Source of the DNA: an uncultured Eubacterium sp.
GTDB lineage: Bacteria; Bacillota; Clostridia; Oscillospirales; CAG-272
Direction: 5' to 3'
NCBI GenBank assembly: GCA_900544285.1
Contig: UQUT01000002.1
Location: forward strand, 1 to 64,000
DNA length: 64,000 nucleotides
In this document: positions 9,885 to 16,996 of the stretch, piece after piece
Layout of the letters: the number at the start of each line of letters is the position of its first letter
How positions within the stretch are numbered: position 1 is the stretch's first letter
The notes under the pieces: generated by a model
The model's input: only the letters and a program-made list of their open reading frames with translations
Database searches by the model: none
What the model was told of the DNA's origin: nothing
Made by a program: the position numbers and the translations under genes

Positions 9885-9929
9885 ATATATCACTTGATAT
9901 ATCATACCACATCCTTGTCGGATTGTCAA
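9885..9929 (-). promoter_or_regulatory. Promoter plus perfect palindrome upstream of the hydrolase
   Basis: TTGACA (9929-9924) and TATGAT (9906-9901) are 17 nt apart. ATATATCA-CT-TGATATAT, a perfect 8-2-8 palindrome at 9885-9902, overlaps the -10 box and likely transcription start. This looks like an operator for a dimeric repressor; the repressor is not identifiable in the window. Confidence 0.65.
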
Positions 9930-9940
9930 TGGGGGAAAGC

Positions 9941-9979
9941 AAAAAGCCCCGACATCCGCTTCCGACGTCGGAGCTTTTC
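9941..9979 (-). terminator. Rho-independent terminator after the double-GNAT gene
   Basis: On the minus strand AAAGCTCCGAC and GTCGGGGCTTTTT form a stem followed by T residues, 35 bp beyond the stop codon of the gene at 10,015. It closes the TIR/GNAT operon. Confidence 0.75.
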
Positions 9980-10014
9980 ATCAATGTATCATTTTCCGGA
10001 TTGCCGCGCCCGTC

Positions 10015-11103
10015 TTAGGTTTCCCTGTAAACAAGACTGTAACCGTCGTCTATACGCGATATATCGAAGCCTCTTTTTCTGAAAATTCCGAGCAGTGACG
10101 GGCTTGTTACGTCGCTCATGATTGTGCGGTCGCCGTATTCAAGGATAACATTGTCGACAAGTCTGCTCGCGATTCCCTCTCCTCGCTCAGAATTTCTGAC
10201 AGCAACCGCCAGCACATACATAACAGGCTTTTTCAACTTGTCAACTTCGCCGTGGAACTCTGTTTGATACGGATAATCCGTATTGTCGTAGTCGCTTGTG
10301 AAAACATTGTTGAACTGTCGCGGATCAGTTTCCTTCAACTCATAAAAGTCGAAACAGAGCGAAAACGCAATAAGATCGTCGCCGCGGAAAATGCCGAAGG
10401 AATACCCGCTGCCGATACAATAACGGAACATATCCCGAAAAGATGTATCCATAATATGCTCAAGCTTCGTCTCACCGAATTGCTCGGCGAAATATTCATT
10501 CGTCATAAAGCAATCCTTATAAAGCGCGGTGACGGCATCAAGGTCTTTTGGCGCAAGCCTGCGCGGAACAAATCCCGTTTGCTTGAAGAGCTGGAGCGTC
10601 AGCCCTATATTTCTGCTGTTCCATGGCTCAAGCGGCAACTGCGAAACGCTCTTTCCGCCGATCAGTATCGGAAAATCACACCCGCCCGGATCCGAGCGGT
10701 TACTGTATTCCTCAAAAATATAACCGTTTTTTTCATAGAACAGAAGAGTCGCGTCATTGTCAAACCGATCGGCATAGAGTCGACAATAAAGATAGCCGAG
10801 CTTTCGCGCCTCCTCCTCGAATAAACGCAGAGCCTCGCTTCCGTAATGCTTTCTCCTGTGCTCATAGAGTATCCCGAACCAACCGAGCCAGGCGGAGCTT
10901 GGGTCGGACGGGAGCGAATAAAGTCCCGATATTCCGACGTATTCTCCCGTATTTTCATCCGATATCAGATAATATTTGTTATCCGTAATCCGTAGGATTG
11001 CCTCCTCATAATTTTTCGTTGCGTCATGCTCCGGAAAGATTTCATTCTGAATTCTTTTTGCCGTCTCAAAAAGACTTTTGTCTATCTCAACATATTTCAG
11101 CAT
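10015..11103 (-). CDS. Tandem GNAT-domain acetyltransferase
   Basis: About 362 residues forming two GNAT repeats. The first (residues about 1-150) has the acetyl-CoA loop RRKHYGSEAL and the C-terminal FYEKNGY motif. The second (about 185-360) has RNSERGEGIASRLV and FRKRGF. Both halves look intact. The start is ATG 11,103, or GTG 11,109 overlapping the stop of the upstream TIR gene by 4 nt; either way the two are translationally coupled. The acceptor substrate is unknown. Coupling to a TIR-GNAT protein suggests a joint function. Confidence 0.85.
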   Translation of the reverse strand: MLKYVEIDKSLFETAKRIQNEIFPEHDATKNYEEAILRITDNKYYLISDENTGEYVGISGLYSLPSDPSSAWLGWFGILYEHRRKHYGSEALRLFEEEARKLGYLYCRLYADRFDNDATLLFYEKNGYIFEEYSNRSDPGGCDFPILIGGKSVSQLPLEPWNSRNIGLTLQLFKQTGFVPRRLAPKDLDAVTALYKDCFMTNEYFAEQFGETKLEHIMDTSFRDMFRYCIGSGYSFGIFRGDDLIAFSLCFDFYELKETDPRQFNNVFTSDYDNTDYPYQTEFHGEVDKLKKPVMYVLAVAVRNSERGEGIASRLVDNVILEYGDRTIMSDVTSPSLLGIFRKRGFDISRIDDGYSLVYRET

Positions 11104-11105
11104 GG

Positions 11106-12167
11106 TCACACCCCATAAATTTCATAAAAGTCGGGATAAACTCTTTTTATGATGTTATTATCGTGCACGCGTGAAAGATCAAGCTCATATATCCTGCCGT
11201 TTGCGGGATTGTTTCCGACGTATGCAAATCCGAGCTGCACGAGTATTTTCTCAAGAAATTTTGAATATACCGAAATTCCGAGCGACTCGATTGTCACAAA
11301 GCTCTCTCTGTTCAGCCTGACCAATTTTGCGAAAAGGTCATCCACAAGCATTTTGTAGTTTCCCTGATTTTCGTATTCATAGAGAATGGGCATTATCGCT
11401 ATGTAACAGCAGAAGTTGCCGCCGAAAGCGTAAAATTCCTGCATGTCGGCGTCTATCATTTTCTTTCCGGCGATTATTTCGTCATAATCCTCCCTGTTTA
11501 TAAGTTCTATCTGCGAATAACCGACAACCTTATCTTCAGAAACAAGAAATGACGCCGTCTCGGGATAGTTGTTTGCATAATCCATCCATTGGTCGGGGTC
11601 GCCTTCAATCTCCGAATCGATGACAAACCCCATCGGCGCATTACCGAGCGTCAGGTAGTCGATTTCTATCGTTTCAACGACCCTGCGCCTGGTGTCATAT
11701 CCGATCTCCTTCATTTTCTCCGTCGGAAGGACAACCGGTCCTTTATACACGTCGCTTTTTTCTTTCTCTTCGCCTTCAAGCGAGTTTATTATAGAGATCA
11801 GATGTTTGAGAGAATCACGGTCGACATAGTCGATCCAGTTGTTCTTTCCGATATAGAATTCCATTGCCTTTGATGGAGTCACGTCGGAATTCAGCTTGAG
11901 AGGAATTATCACCTTATCGTGATTTGTCGCAGAGTTCACCTCGTTCAGAACCATATTGGAATTGTTTGACTCGTCCGACAGCATGAGCACGCAACATGTC
12001 GCATCTTCTATCGCCTTCACGATCTCCGCCGCAAAAACACTCCCCGGCGGGATGTCCCTGTAATCTATGAACACCTTCTGCCCTTCTTCTTCAAACTCTT
12101 TTACGATCTTTTTCACGACATCTTCGTTCTTGTGCGAATACGATATAAATGCGTATGAGCTCTTCAT
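11106..12167 (-). CDS. TIR domain fused to a GNAT-like domain
   Basis: 353 residues. Residues 1-135 are a TIR domain: YAFISYSHKNED, VFIDYRDIPPG, VLMLSDESNNSN and the helix carrying the catalytic-position glutamate (NMVLNEV), ending in WIDYVD. Bacterial TIR domains cleave NAD+ or make cyclic ADP-ribose signals, often in phage defence; others are scaffolds. Residues about 165-350 resemble a GNAT fold but lack a clear RxxGxG loop. It starts at ATG 12,167 after GAGGTGG and is coupled to the tandem GNAT gene. NAD hydrolysis is plausible from the retained Glu, but a role in defence is inference. Confidence 0.82.
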   Translation of the reverse strand: MKSSYAFISYSHKNEDVVKKIVKEFEEEGQKVFIDYRDIPPGSVFAAEIVKAIEDATCCVLMLSDESNNSNMVLNEVNSATNHDKVIIPLKLNSDVTPSKAMEFYIGKNNWIDYVDRDSLKHLISIINSLEGEEKEKSDVYKGPVVLPTEKMKEIGYDTRRRVVETIEIDYLTLGNAPMGFVIDSEIEGDPDQWMDYANNYPETASFLVSEDKVVGYSQIELINREDYDEIIAGKKMIDADMQEFYAFGGNFCCYIAIMPILYEYENQGNYKMLVDDLFAKLVRLNRESFVTIESLGISVYSKFLEKILVQLGFAYVGNNPANGRIYELDLSRVHDNNIIKRVYPDFYEIYGV

Positions 12168-12439
12168 GCTGTTTCCACCTCTCGCTTAAATTGATTTATT
12201 TTGTAAATATGTTATAATTTTATACCATTCTTCCCGATTTTTCAAGACATTTTTTCGTTATTAAGTGATTTTGTGACATCGCCGTTTCGGCAAAAAACGG
12301 CTGTACGCCCCATTCGGGATGTGCAGCCGCCATATTTATGTTTGCATGGTTTCAGCAGTTTATGCTCTCTTCTTTTCTCCGCAGAGTGGGCATTCGTGCC
12401 GGTGACTGCTATCGTTGCCCGACCATTCATTGCACTTCG

Positions 12440-12655
12440 CCCGAGAAATACCCTCTTTCTCTTCACAGTCAATGTCGGTGCAATACCACCATAAAACGCT
12501 CGCCCGACGACGGAATTCTTTCAACAAAGTACAGCGGCGATGGGCTCTGGGCAAGATCCGTGAAAATCATTGCGGAAAAATACTGCGGCGTCTGCCGTTT
12601 CGAATCTGCAAACGGAATGTTTCGTGCGTCCGTTCTCTGCCCTATAAAAATGTAA
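12440..12655 (+). pseudogene. Decayed C-terminus of a GHKL-type sensor histidine kinase
   Basis: The plus-strand frame ending at 12,655 reads DDGILSTKYSGDGLWARSV followed by KIIAEKYCGVCRFES and ANGMFRASVLC. This matches the closing part of GHKL/HATPase_c_5 domains (...STKxGDGxGxRSI..IAEKYGG...FE...F...VLLP). The preceding strand (RNTLFLFTVNVGAI, near 12,445-12,486) is in another frame, implying a frameshift. The kinase core and N-terminus are absent, and the G-box LWARS has replaced the usual Gly-rich GxGTRS. No partner regulator lies nearby. Confidence 0.5.
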
Positions 12656-12669
12656 ATTACAAAAAATAA

Positions 12670-12702
12670 GACCGCTTCCGGAGAAACGGTTTTTTATTTT
12701 AT
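12670..12702 (+). terminator. Terminator after the kinase remnant
   Basis: ACCGCTT, a short loop and AAACGGT pair imperfectly and are followed by TTTTTTATTTT, 15-45 nt after the remnant's stop. This supports the view that a plus-strand gene once ended here. Confidence 0.55.
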
Positions 12703-12717
12703 GTTCGGAAGGCTTCA

Positions 12718-13998
12718 TCAAAGCCATTTGTCAAGTTCCGTCTCGACCTCCGGAATCTTCTTCACCTTCGGCAAACGGATGATTTTATCGCGCATGACGA
12801 CCATGTCGGGATTGCGGAGCGCACGAAGATCTTCCAGAGGATTTTTCTCGACAACAATCATTTCCGCCATTTTTCCCTTTTCGATTGACCCCGTTATATC
12901 GCCGATTCCGGCAAGAGTTGCGTTTAGCAACGTCGCGGAATAGATTGCAAAGTTTTCACTGACGCCGCAGAACTTTGAGTAATAATAAAGCTCTCTCCAC
13001 ATATCGTACTGCGTGACGTACGGGCACGCGGTGTCTGTTCCGAGTCCGACAGGGATTCCCTCCTTCAGACATTCCTTTGCAAGAGAAACTATTCCGTCAA
13101 AGACGATTTTTCCGTTCTCCTGCTGCTCATATGTCGCGTGAGAAATTTCGCGGTCAAACAGGGCAAACGGAAGCGCGGGAGAAATTGTCGACACCTGGAA
13201 AGCCTTACGCTCACGGAACAGCTTCATTATCTCCTCTGTCGGCTTTGCGCCGTGTTCGATGGAGTCAACGCCGTTTTCAAGCGCAACCTTCACCCCTTCG
13301 GGGCTTTCCACATGCGCCGCAACCTTGAAGCCAAGCTCATGAGCACGCTTGCATGCGGCTCTGACAATCTCCGGCGACATTCTGAGAACGCCCGGCTCAC
13401 CAACCTTTTCCGCGTCAAGCACACCGCCCGTTATCATCAGCTTTATTATGTCCGGCTTTTCCTTTGCGATTATGTCAACATAGTTTGCCGCTTTCTCGGG
13501 AGATGACGCCTCATAAGCAAGCGAGCCCGCCATGTGACCGCCGTGCACGGAAATTGCCATGTTCGACGCCAGTATTCTCGGTCCGATTCTCTTCCCAGAG
13601 TTTATTTCATCTCTTATCGAAGTATCAAAGTCGGCAATTCCGCCGACGGTGCGGATCGTCGTGACGCCGCTGAGCAGCTGAGTTTTCGCAAAGCCCGCAA
13701 CCAGTTTCCTGCCAAAGCTCCTCATCAATGCATTTGACGTGATAAGCTTAACAAGCTTGACAGGGTCTGACTGTTTCTTCTTCGGCTTTCCCGAGCCCGC
13801 AAGATGAACATGTAGGTTGATAAGCCCCGGGAGAATATATTTTCCGTCAAGATTCACTTTCTCAAAACCGGACGGAGCCTTATCCTCCGGAACAATATCG
13901 GAAATTACGCCGTTTTCCGTAAGGATAGCCTTTCCGCTCTGCGGAACCATGTTTTCCGTTCCGTCCAGAATAATACCGCCGATAAATGCTGTTTTCAT
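12718..13998 (-). CDS. Amidohydrolase-family metal-dependent hydrolase
   Basis: 426 residues, full length for imidazolonepropionase/prolidase-like amidohydrolases. The metal motif HVH (INLHVHLAGSG near residue 60), the later histidines in KVAAHVES and DSIEHGA, and the C-terminal metal Asp in GLGTDTACP are all present. It probably hydrolyses a cyclic amide or Xaa-Pro-type substrate in the cytosol; the substrate is uncertain. An N-terminal-coding fragment of a close relative lies at 16,522-16,903. The ribosome-binding site is weak (AAGAAG). Confidence 0.9.
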   Translation of the reverse strand: MKTAFIGGIILDGTENMVPQSGKAILTENGVISDIVPEDKAPSGFEKVNLDGKYILPGLINLHVHLAGSGKPKKKQSDPVKLVKLITSNALMRSFGRKLVAGFAKTQLLSGVTTIRTVGGIADFDTSIRDEINSGKRIGPRILASNMAISVHGGHMAGSLAYEASSPEKAANYVDIIAKEKPDIIKLMITGGVLDAEKVGEPGVLRMSPEIVRAACKRAHELGFKVAAHVESPEGVKVALENGVDSIEHGAKPTEEIMKLFRERKAFQVSTISPALPFALFDREISHATYEQQENGKIVFDGIVSLAKECLKEGIPVGLGTDTACPYVTQYDMWRELYYYSKFCGVSENFAIYSATLLNATLAGIGDITGSIEKGKMAEMIVVEKNPLEDLRALRNPDMVVMRDKIIRLPKVKKIPEVETELDKWL

Positions 13999-14144
13999 TT
14001 TCTTTTTCTTCTTTCTTTCGGTATTCCGTCAATGTCTTAATCTGTCGGTGTCATTGTATCACGCGTCTGCGGATTTTTCAACAGTCATCGCGGAGATTTT
14101 GTCAGTTGTCCATGAAGAATTCTTTTGAAAACAGGCATTTCGGG

Positions 14145-14339
14145 CTATGCCTTATAAGGCGCGGCAGACAGCAGCCTTCTCGCTTTGATGATCATATGCA
14201 ACCTTTGCCCGCTTGCAATGTCATTCTTCAAATCCGGCAATTGCTCCGCCGATTGTATAAAACGACTCGCTGTTTCATTTAACGGCTCTTCTGTCACTGT
14301 CTGTAATGTCAACGCTAAAGCAATAATTGACGATATCAT
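14145..14339 (-). CDS. Small ORF coupled to the secreted protein upstream
   Basis: 64 codons starting at an ATG that overlaps the previous stop as ATGA, the usual signature of translational coupling. The product starts MISSIIALALTLQTVTEEP and continues with a charged helical tail (HMIIKARRLLSA). No family is recognised. It may be a genuine second peptide, or the displaced C-terminus of the 14,336-14,743 gene after a frameshift. Confidence 0.4.
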   Translation of the reverse strand: MISSIIALALTLQTVTEEPLNETASRFIQSAEQLPDLKNDIASGQRLHMIIKARRLLSAAPYKA

Positions 14340-14743
14340 TCGACATAATCGACCGGCAGTTCGTAAGATTTCCCGAGATAAGGAATCGGTGTCCACTCAA
14401 CGTCGCCCAACGCTGCAACGGAAGCAGCAGTTTCATTGTTTACAGCTATGTCCGCTTCAATTTCTGCACGCAACGTTGCCTCAAATTCTTCCAAAGACAT
14501 GCCGGTTAGCGACTTAGATGTGCTGTTTCGGGAAAACAGTGCAGGATCAAAAGTCATTGAATAATTATATTCACTATTCAGTTTATCCAGAACACTTTGA
14601 TAAGCAGATATATCTTGCGCTGAAATAAAATCGGTTGATAAATTATCCAAAGCAAAAATGTTTATCTGAGCCGCGCCGCAGATTATGACCAAAGAGAGTA
14701 TCAAACACAGCATTGTTTTACTCGTTTTCGATATTTTTTTCAT
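14336..14743 (-). CDS. Secreted protein of unknown function
   Basis: 135 residues. Residues 1-32 are a typical signal peptide: basic MKKISKTSK, hydrophobic core MLCLILSLVIICG, and a likely cleavage after IFA. The remainder is hydrophilic, with an Ala/Glu-rich helix and the ending LGKSYELPVDYVE. It starts at ATG 14,743 after AAAGGAA. I do not recognise it. The overlapping small ORF downstream may be co-translated. Confidence 0.65.
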   Translation of the reverse strand: MKKISKTSKTMLCLILSLVIICGAAQINIFALDNLSTDFISAQDISAYQSVLDKLNSEYNYSMTFDPALFSRNSTSKSLTGMSLEEFEATLRAEIEADIAVNNETAASVAALGDVEWTPIPYLGKSYELPVDYVE

Positions 14744-14814
14744 AGATTTTTTCCTTTCGTAGCTTCAATATTCTGATTTATATATGTGGCTTCTTTGTTG
14801 TTTATCCTTTTTAA

Positions 14815-14990
14815 TCAAAAAAGCGCATGAACCCCTTCAATAAAGCGGTTCACACGCAAAACATCAGAAAAGCAAGTCTCCTGTAATGAATATAAATACC
14901 TTTTGCCCCAGAAACGGTAGAACGCATGTATCTCTGTTTCAGTGTTGATAAAACAAATCTTTCCACGACTGTCCCTCCTATTAGTGATAA
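14815..14990 (-). other. Candidate small gene with ideal promoter and ribosome-binding site; frame unresolved
   Basis: A perfect promoter (15,036-15,008) is followed by AGGAGGG and, six bases later, GTG at 14,966, which opens a 38-codon frame (MERFVLSTLKQRYMRS...) ending at 14,850. A second frame over the same bases reads longer and more protein-like (ETEIHAFYRFWGKRYLYSL... to a stop at 14,815) but has no start codon after the promoter. The pattern suggests either a short peptide or a frameshifted remnant. Confidence 0.4.
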
Positions 14991-15007
14991 TATCTCTGCG
15001 CGCATAC

Positions 15008-15036
15008 ATTATATCATGTTTTTCCCAATTTGTCAA
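15008..15036 (-). promoter_or_regulatory. Consensus sigma-A promoter
   Basis: TTGACA (15,036-15,031), exactly 17 nt, then TATAAT (15,013-15,008), facing the small ORF at 14,815-14,990. Both boxes are perfect, which implies strong constitutive transcription of whatever this region encodes. Confidence 0.85.
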
Positions 15037-15541
15037 CACATTAAATATAAGTCCAATTAAATTTTAATTCATAAATCCGCCGGTAATTTCCTATCATACG
15101 CTAAATTTGTTAGCTTGCTTGCAAAAATATCTCGTCGATAACGGGAAAACAAAAACAATGCCAAAAGCGAGACAAGCGCATCGTTCGCAACAAAGACAAT
15201 CGGATGTACCTCGATGTTCGCCTTATAGCGCCGGGCGTCCACGGAAACCGGGTGTCCACAGAATTTGATATTAAAATTTTAAAGTCCGTAATTAACTTTC
15301 CCGCTTTCGTTTTTATTGTTTCCTACCTGCCGAAAGGATGGCTAAAATCAACATTGACAAAGTTACGCACACGCTTATAATATTCGGCATAAACATCAGG
15401 ACTGTGAGGAACGTTAAAGTGACGCTTATCTTGATCTTTGGAACGCGATCCCTCCAACAAAACCGACTGTATTTCCGGCATTCATCACGAAAATTATGCG
15501 GAGCCGTTGAATATAGCTCCGCATGAGCGATAACAAAAATA
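15037..15541. other. Gene-free stretch
   Basis: About 500 bp without a supported gene on either strand. One plus-strand frame stays open from about 15,120 to 15,350 but has no start codon, ribosome-binding site or family resemblance that I can recognise. The region lies at the left edge of the accessory island and may be decayed sequence. Confidence 0.5.
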
Positions 15542-15572
15542 AGCCAAACGCTCGGCTGAGTAGCGTTTGGCT
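15542..15572 (-). terminator. Repeated terminator hairpin, copy 1
   Basis: AGCCAAACGCT and AGCGTTTGGCT pair perfectly over 11 bp around a 9-nt loop and are followed on the minus strand by TATTTTTGTT. It ends the small gene at 15,613. Close copies occur at 28,276-28,306 and, with a decayed left arm, at 36,142-36,171, each just after the stop codon of a different gene. Confidence 0.85.
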
Positions 15573-15612
15573 ATGTAGTTTATTCAGTTAGGTAAACTGG
15601 AATTTGTCTCTA

Positions 15613-15942
15613 TCAGAGTCCGTAATGAATTACCCACTTGTTATTGCTTAATGCCTTTTCTAACAGCTTTTTCAGTTCGGATAGTTCAGAATTATCTGCA
15701 ATGACATCAATAAAGGCCTTTAGCGAACAAGGTGGAACAAGTGTAACACCACAGTATGCAAGCCCTTTGCCTTTGACGGAAAGTGTATGCCAATAGAAGT
15801 CAATGGACGTAAGCCTTTCGACAACGCCTTCCAAATAGGCGTCATCAACAGAAATACAGGCATATTTCCACGGCTCATACTCGTCATATCGTTTGCCCTG
15901 CTGAGGAGCATCCATCATAATTCCAAACTCGTGTTTTGCCAT
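15613..15942 (-). CDS. Small conserved protein in a repeat-bounded cassette
   Basis: 109 residues from the ATG at 15,942, which follows GGAGG by 8 nt. The sequence (AKHEFGIMMDAPQQGKRYDEY and YACISVDD) is of a type I recall as a conserved unknown in gut Clostridia; no function is known to me. It is soluble with no signal peptide. It has its own promoter (16,009-15,981), identical in sequence to the promoter of the unrelated gene at 28,338, and ends in the shared hairpin terminator, so it forms a one-gene cassette. Confidence 0.75.
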   Translation of the reverse strand: MAKHEFGIMMDAPQQGKRYDEYEPWKYACISVDDAYLEGVVERLTSIDFYWHTLSVKGKGLAYCGVTLVPPCSLKAFIDVIADNSELSELKKLLEKALSNNKWVIHYGL

Positions 15943-15980
15943 GTAGAGCACCTCCACAAATTTCGATTTGTTGATGTCTT

Positions 15981-16009
15981 ATTATACCATAAATCTTCCC
16001 GTTTTTCAA
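15981..16009 (-). promoter_or_regulatory. Shared cassette promoter, copy A
   Basis: TTGAAA (16,009-16,004), 17 nt, TATAAT (15,986-15,981). The same promoter, including the spacer, drives the gene at 28,338. Sequence identity between the two loci stops in the 5' untranslated region, so only the transcribed gene differs. Confidence 0.85.
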
Positions 16010-16074
16010 TCTCAATCGCGCATTTTGTGCAAAGAGCGATGCCGCAATGCACAGATAGATATAAAGCGAAAAGA

Positions 16075-16104
16075 AAAAACCACCTGCAAAAGCAAGTGGT
16101 TTTT
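16075..16104. terminator. Bidirectional hairpin within repeat A
   Basis: AAAAACCACCTGC / GCAAGTGGTTTTT with one C-A mismatch and an AAAA loop. A/T runs on both sides let it terminate transcription from either direction; it separates the cassette promoter from upstream genes. The same hairpin is at 28,839-28,868. Confidence 0.75.
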
Positions 16105-16396
16105 GGGGTATCACTACAAAACCGATGCACACCGCACTTTTTTTCAAAATCGAGCCGGGCTGTTTTGTTTTTGGATAGACCTCTCCCTTGGTGAAACAGG
16201 GGCTTGCAAGAGACCGCTATCTTCCGGGCTTGCAGAACCATGCTTGTAAACGAGCTTATGTATTTTGATTCTCAAAATATGAATAATCATTGGTCGAGAA
16301 TAAAGTATACAGACGTCTTACGTGCTTCATGTACCCGTACGGTCTTAGATTTTAGTCTCAAAAATTGTTTTGCCATTCATCTTGTTGAATTTCTTA

Positions 16397-16500
16397 TTAG
16401 AATTCATATTTCACGCGAACGATTTCTCTTGTAACAATATTTGTATCGATTACCTGGATTCAATCCAAATGATGTAATTTTGAGAGGGCAGCCTTGCAGT
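16397..16500 (-). pseudogene. 3' remnant of a Lit-like peptidase gene
   Basis: Aligns with the last ~33 codons of the gene at 29,161-30,624. The translation reads KLHHLD, stop, IQVIDTNIVTREIVRVKYEF, where the intact copy has KLLHLDCIEIIDGNIILKEI and then VRVKYDF. The Cys codon TGC has become TGA. Similarity ends near 16,500, where amidohydrolase-derived sequence begins about 20 bp later. Confidence 0.8.
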
Positions 16501-16521
16501 TGGGTATTTGGATAACCAGTC

Positions 16522-16903
16522 ATAGTTTGCTACTTTCTCGGGAGATGACGCCTCATAAGCAAGCGAGCCCGCCATGCACGGAAATCACCATGTTCGACGC
16601 TAGTATTCTCGGGCAGATCCTCTTTCCAGAGTTTATTTCGTCTCTTATAGAAGTATCAAAGTCGTCAATTCCGCCGACGGTGCGTATCGTTGTGACGCCA
16701 CTCATCAACTGTGTTTTTGCAAATCCCGCAACCAGCTTTCTGCCAAAGCTCCTCATCAATGCGTTTGACGTGATAAGCTTAACAAGCTTGACCGGGTCTG
16801 ACTGTTTCTTCTTCAGTTTTCCCGAGCCAGCAAGATGGACATGCAGGTTGATAAGCCCCTGGAGAATATATTTTCCGTCAAGATTCGCTTCTTCAAGACC
16901 GGA
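16522..16903 (-). pseudogene. Fragment of an amidohydrolase gene
   Basis: Matches 13,480-13,869, the N-terminal-coding part of the amidohydrolase at 12,718, at most positions. It includes NLDGKYILQGLINLHVHLAG and DPVKLVKLITSNALMRSFG. Nine bases are missing where HMAG is encoded in the intact gene. The rest of the gene is absent and the upstream end joins unrelated sequence. It lies directly after the last gene of the peptide operon. Confidence 0.88.
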
Positions 16904-16996
16904 CAAAACTTTTGAAAAATTGGCGTTCTGCAACTTGTAAACTCTATTATATGGGGATTTTTTATTTTTTGTAAAATTCCGGAGCCAAGTTTTCTG

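Larger units (their letters stand above)
15958..16396. repeat. Cassette-associated repeat, copy A (about 440 bp)
   Basis: Nearly identical to 28,725-29,160. In order on the plus strand it holds the reversed sigma-A promoter (15,981-16,009), a bidirectional hairpin (16,075-16,104), a block with CTCCCTTGGTGAAACAGGG, GAACCATGCTTGTAAACGAG, and a stretch ending CTTATTAG. Similarity continues past 16,397 into remnants of the Lit-like gene. Part of it recurs at 36,046-36,130. No reading frame inside it is plausible. Confidence 0.85.

Noticed and set aside
12360..12554. Possible zinc-ribbon protein on the minus strand (CTDIDC, CPLCGEKK)
   Set aside because: No start signal, and the plus strand has a better explanation as a kinase remnant with a terminator; kept only as a weak alternative.
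15338..15526. Small plus-strand ORF
   Set aside because: No ribosome-binding site or family pattern; overlaps decayed sequence before the cassette terminator.
15542..15610. Integron-type attC sites at the repeated hairpins (GTTAGGC/GTTAGGT-like cores nearby)
   Set aside because: The stems are short perfect hairpins followed by a T-run, lack the two-core R/L box layout and extrahelical bases, and no tyrosine integrase is present; they are better explained as terminators.
16553..16933. Functional small amidohydrolase
   Set aside because: Only the metal-site-containing N-terminal part is encoded, with a 9-bp loss and unrelated 5' end; it cannot fold into the barrel.
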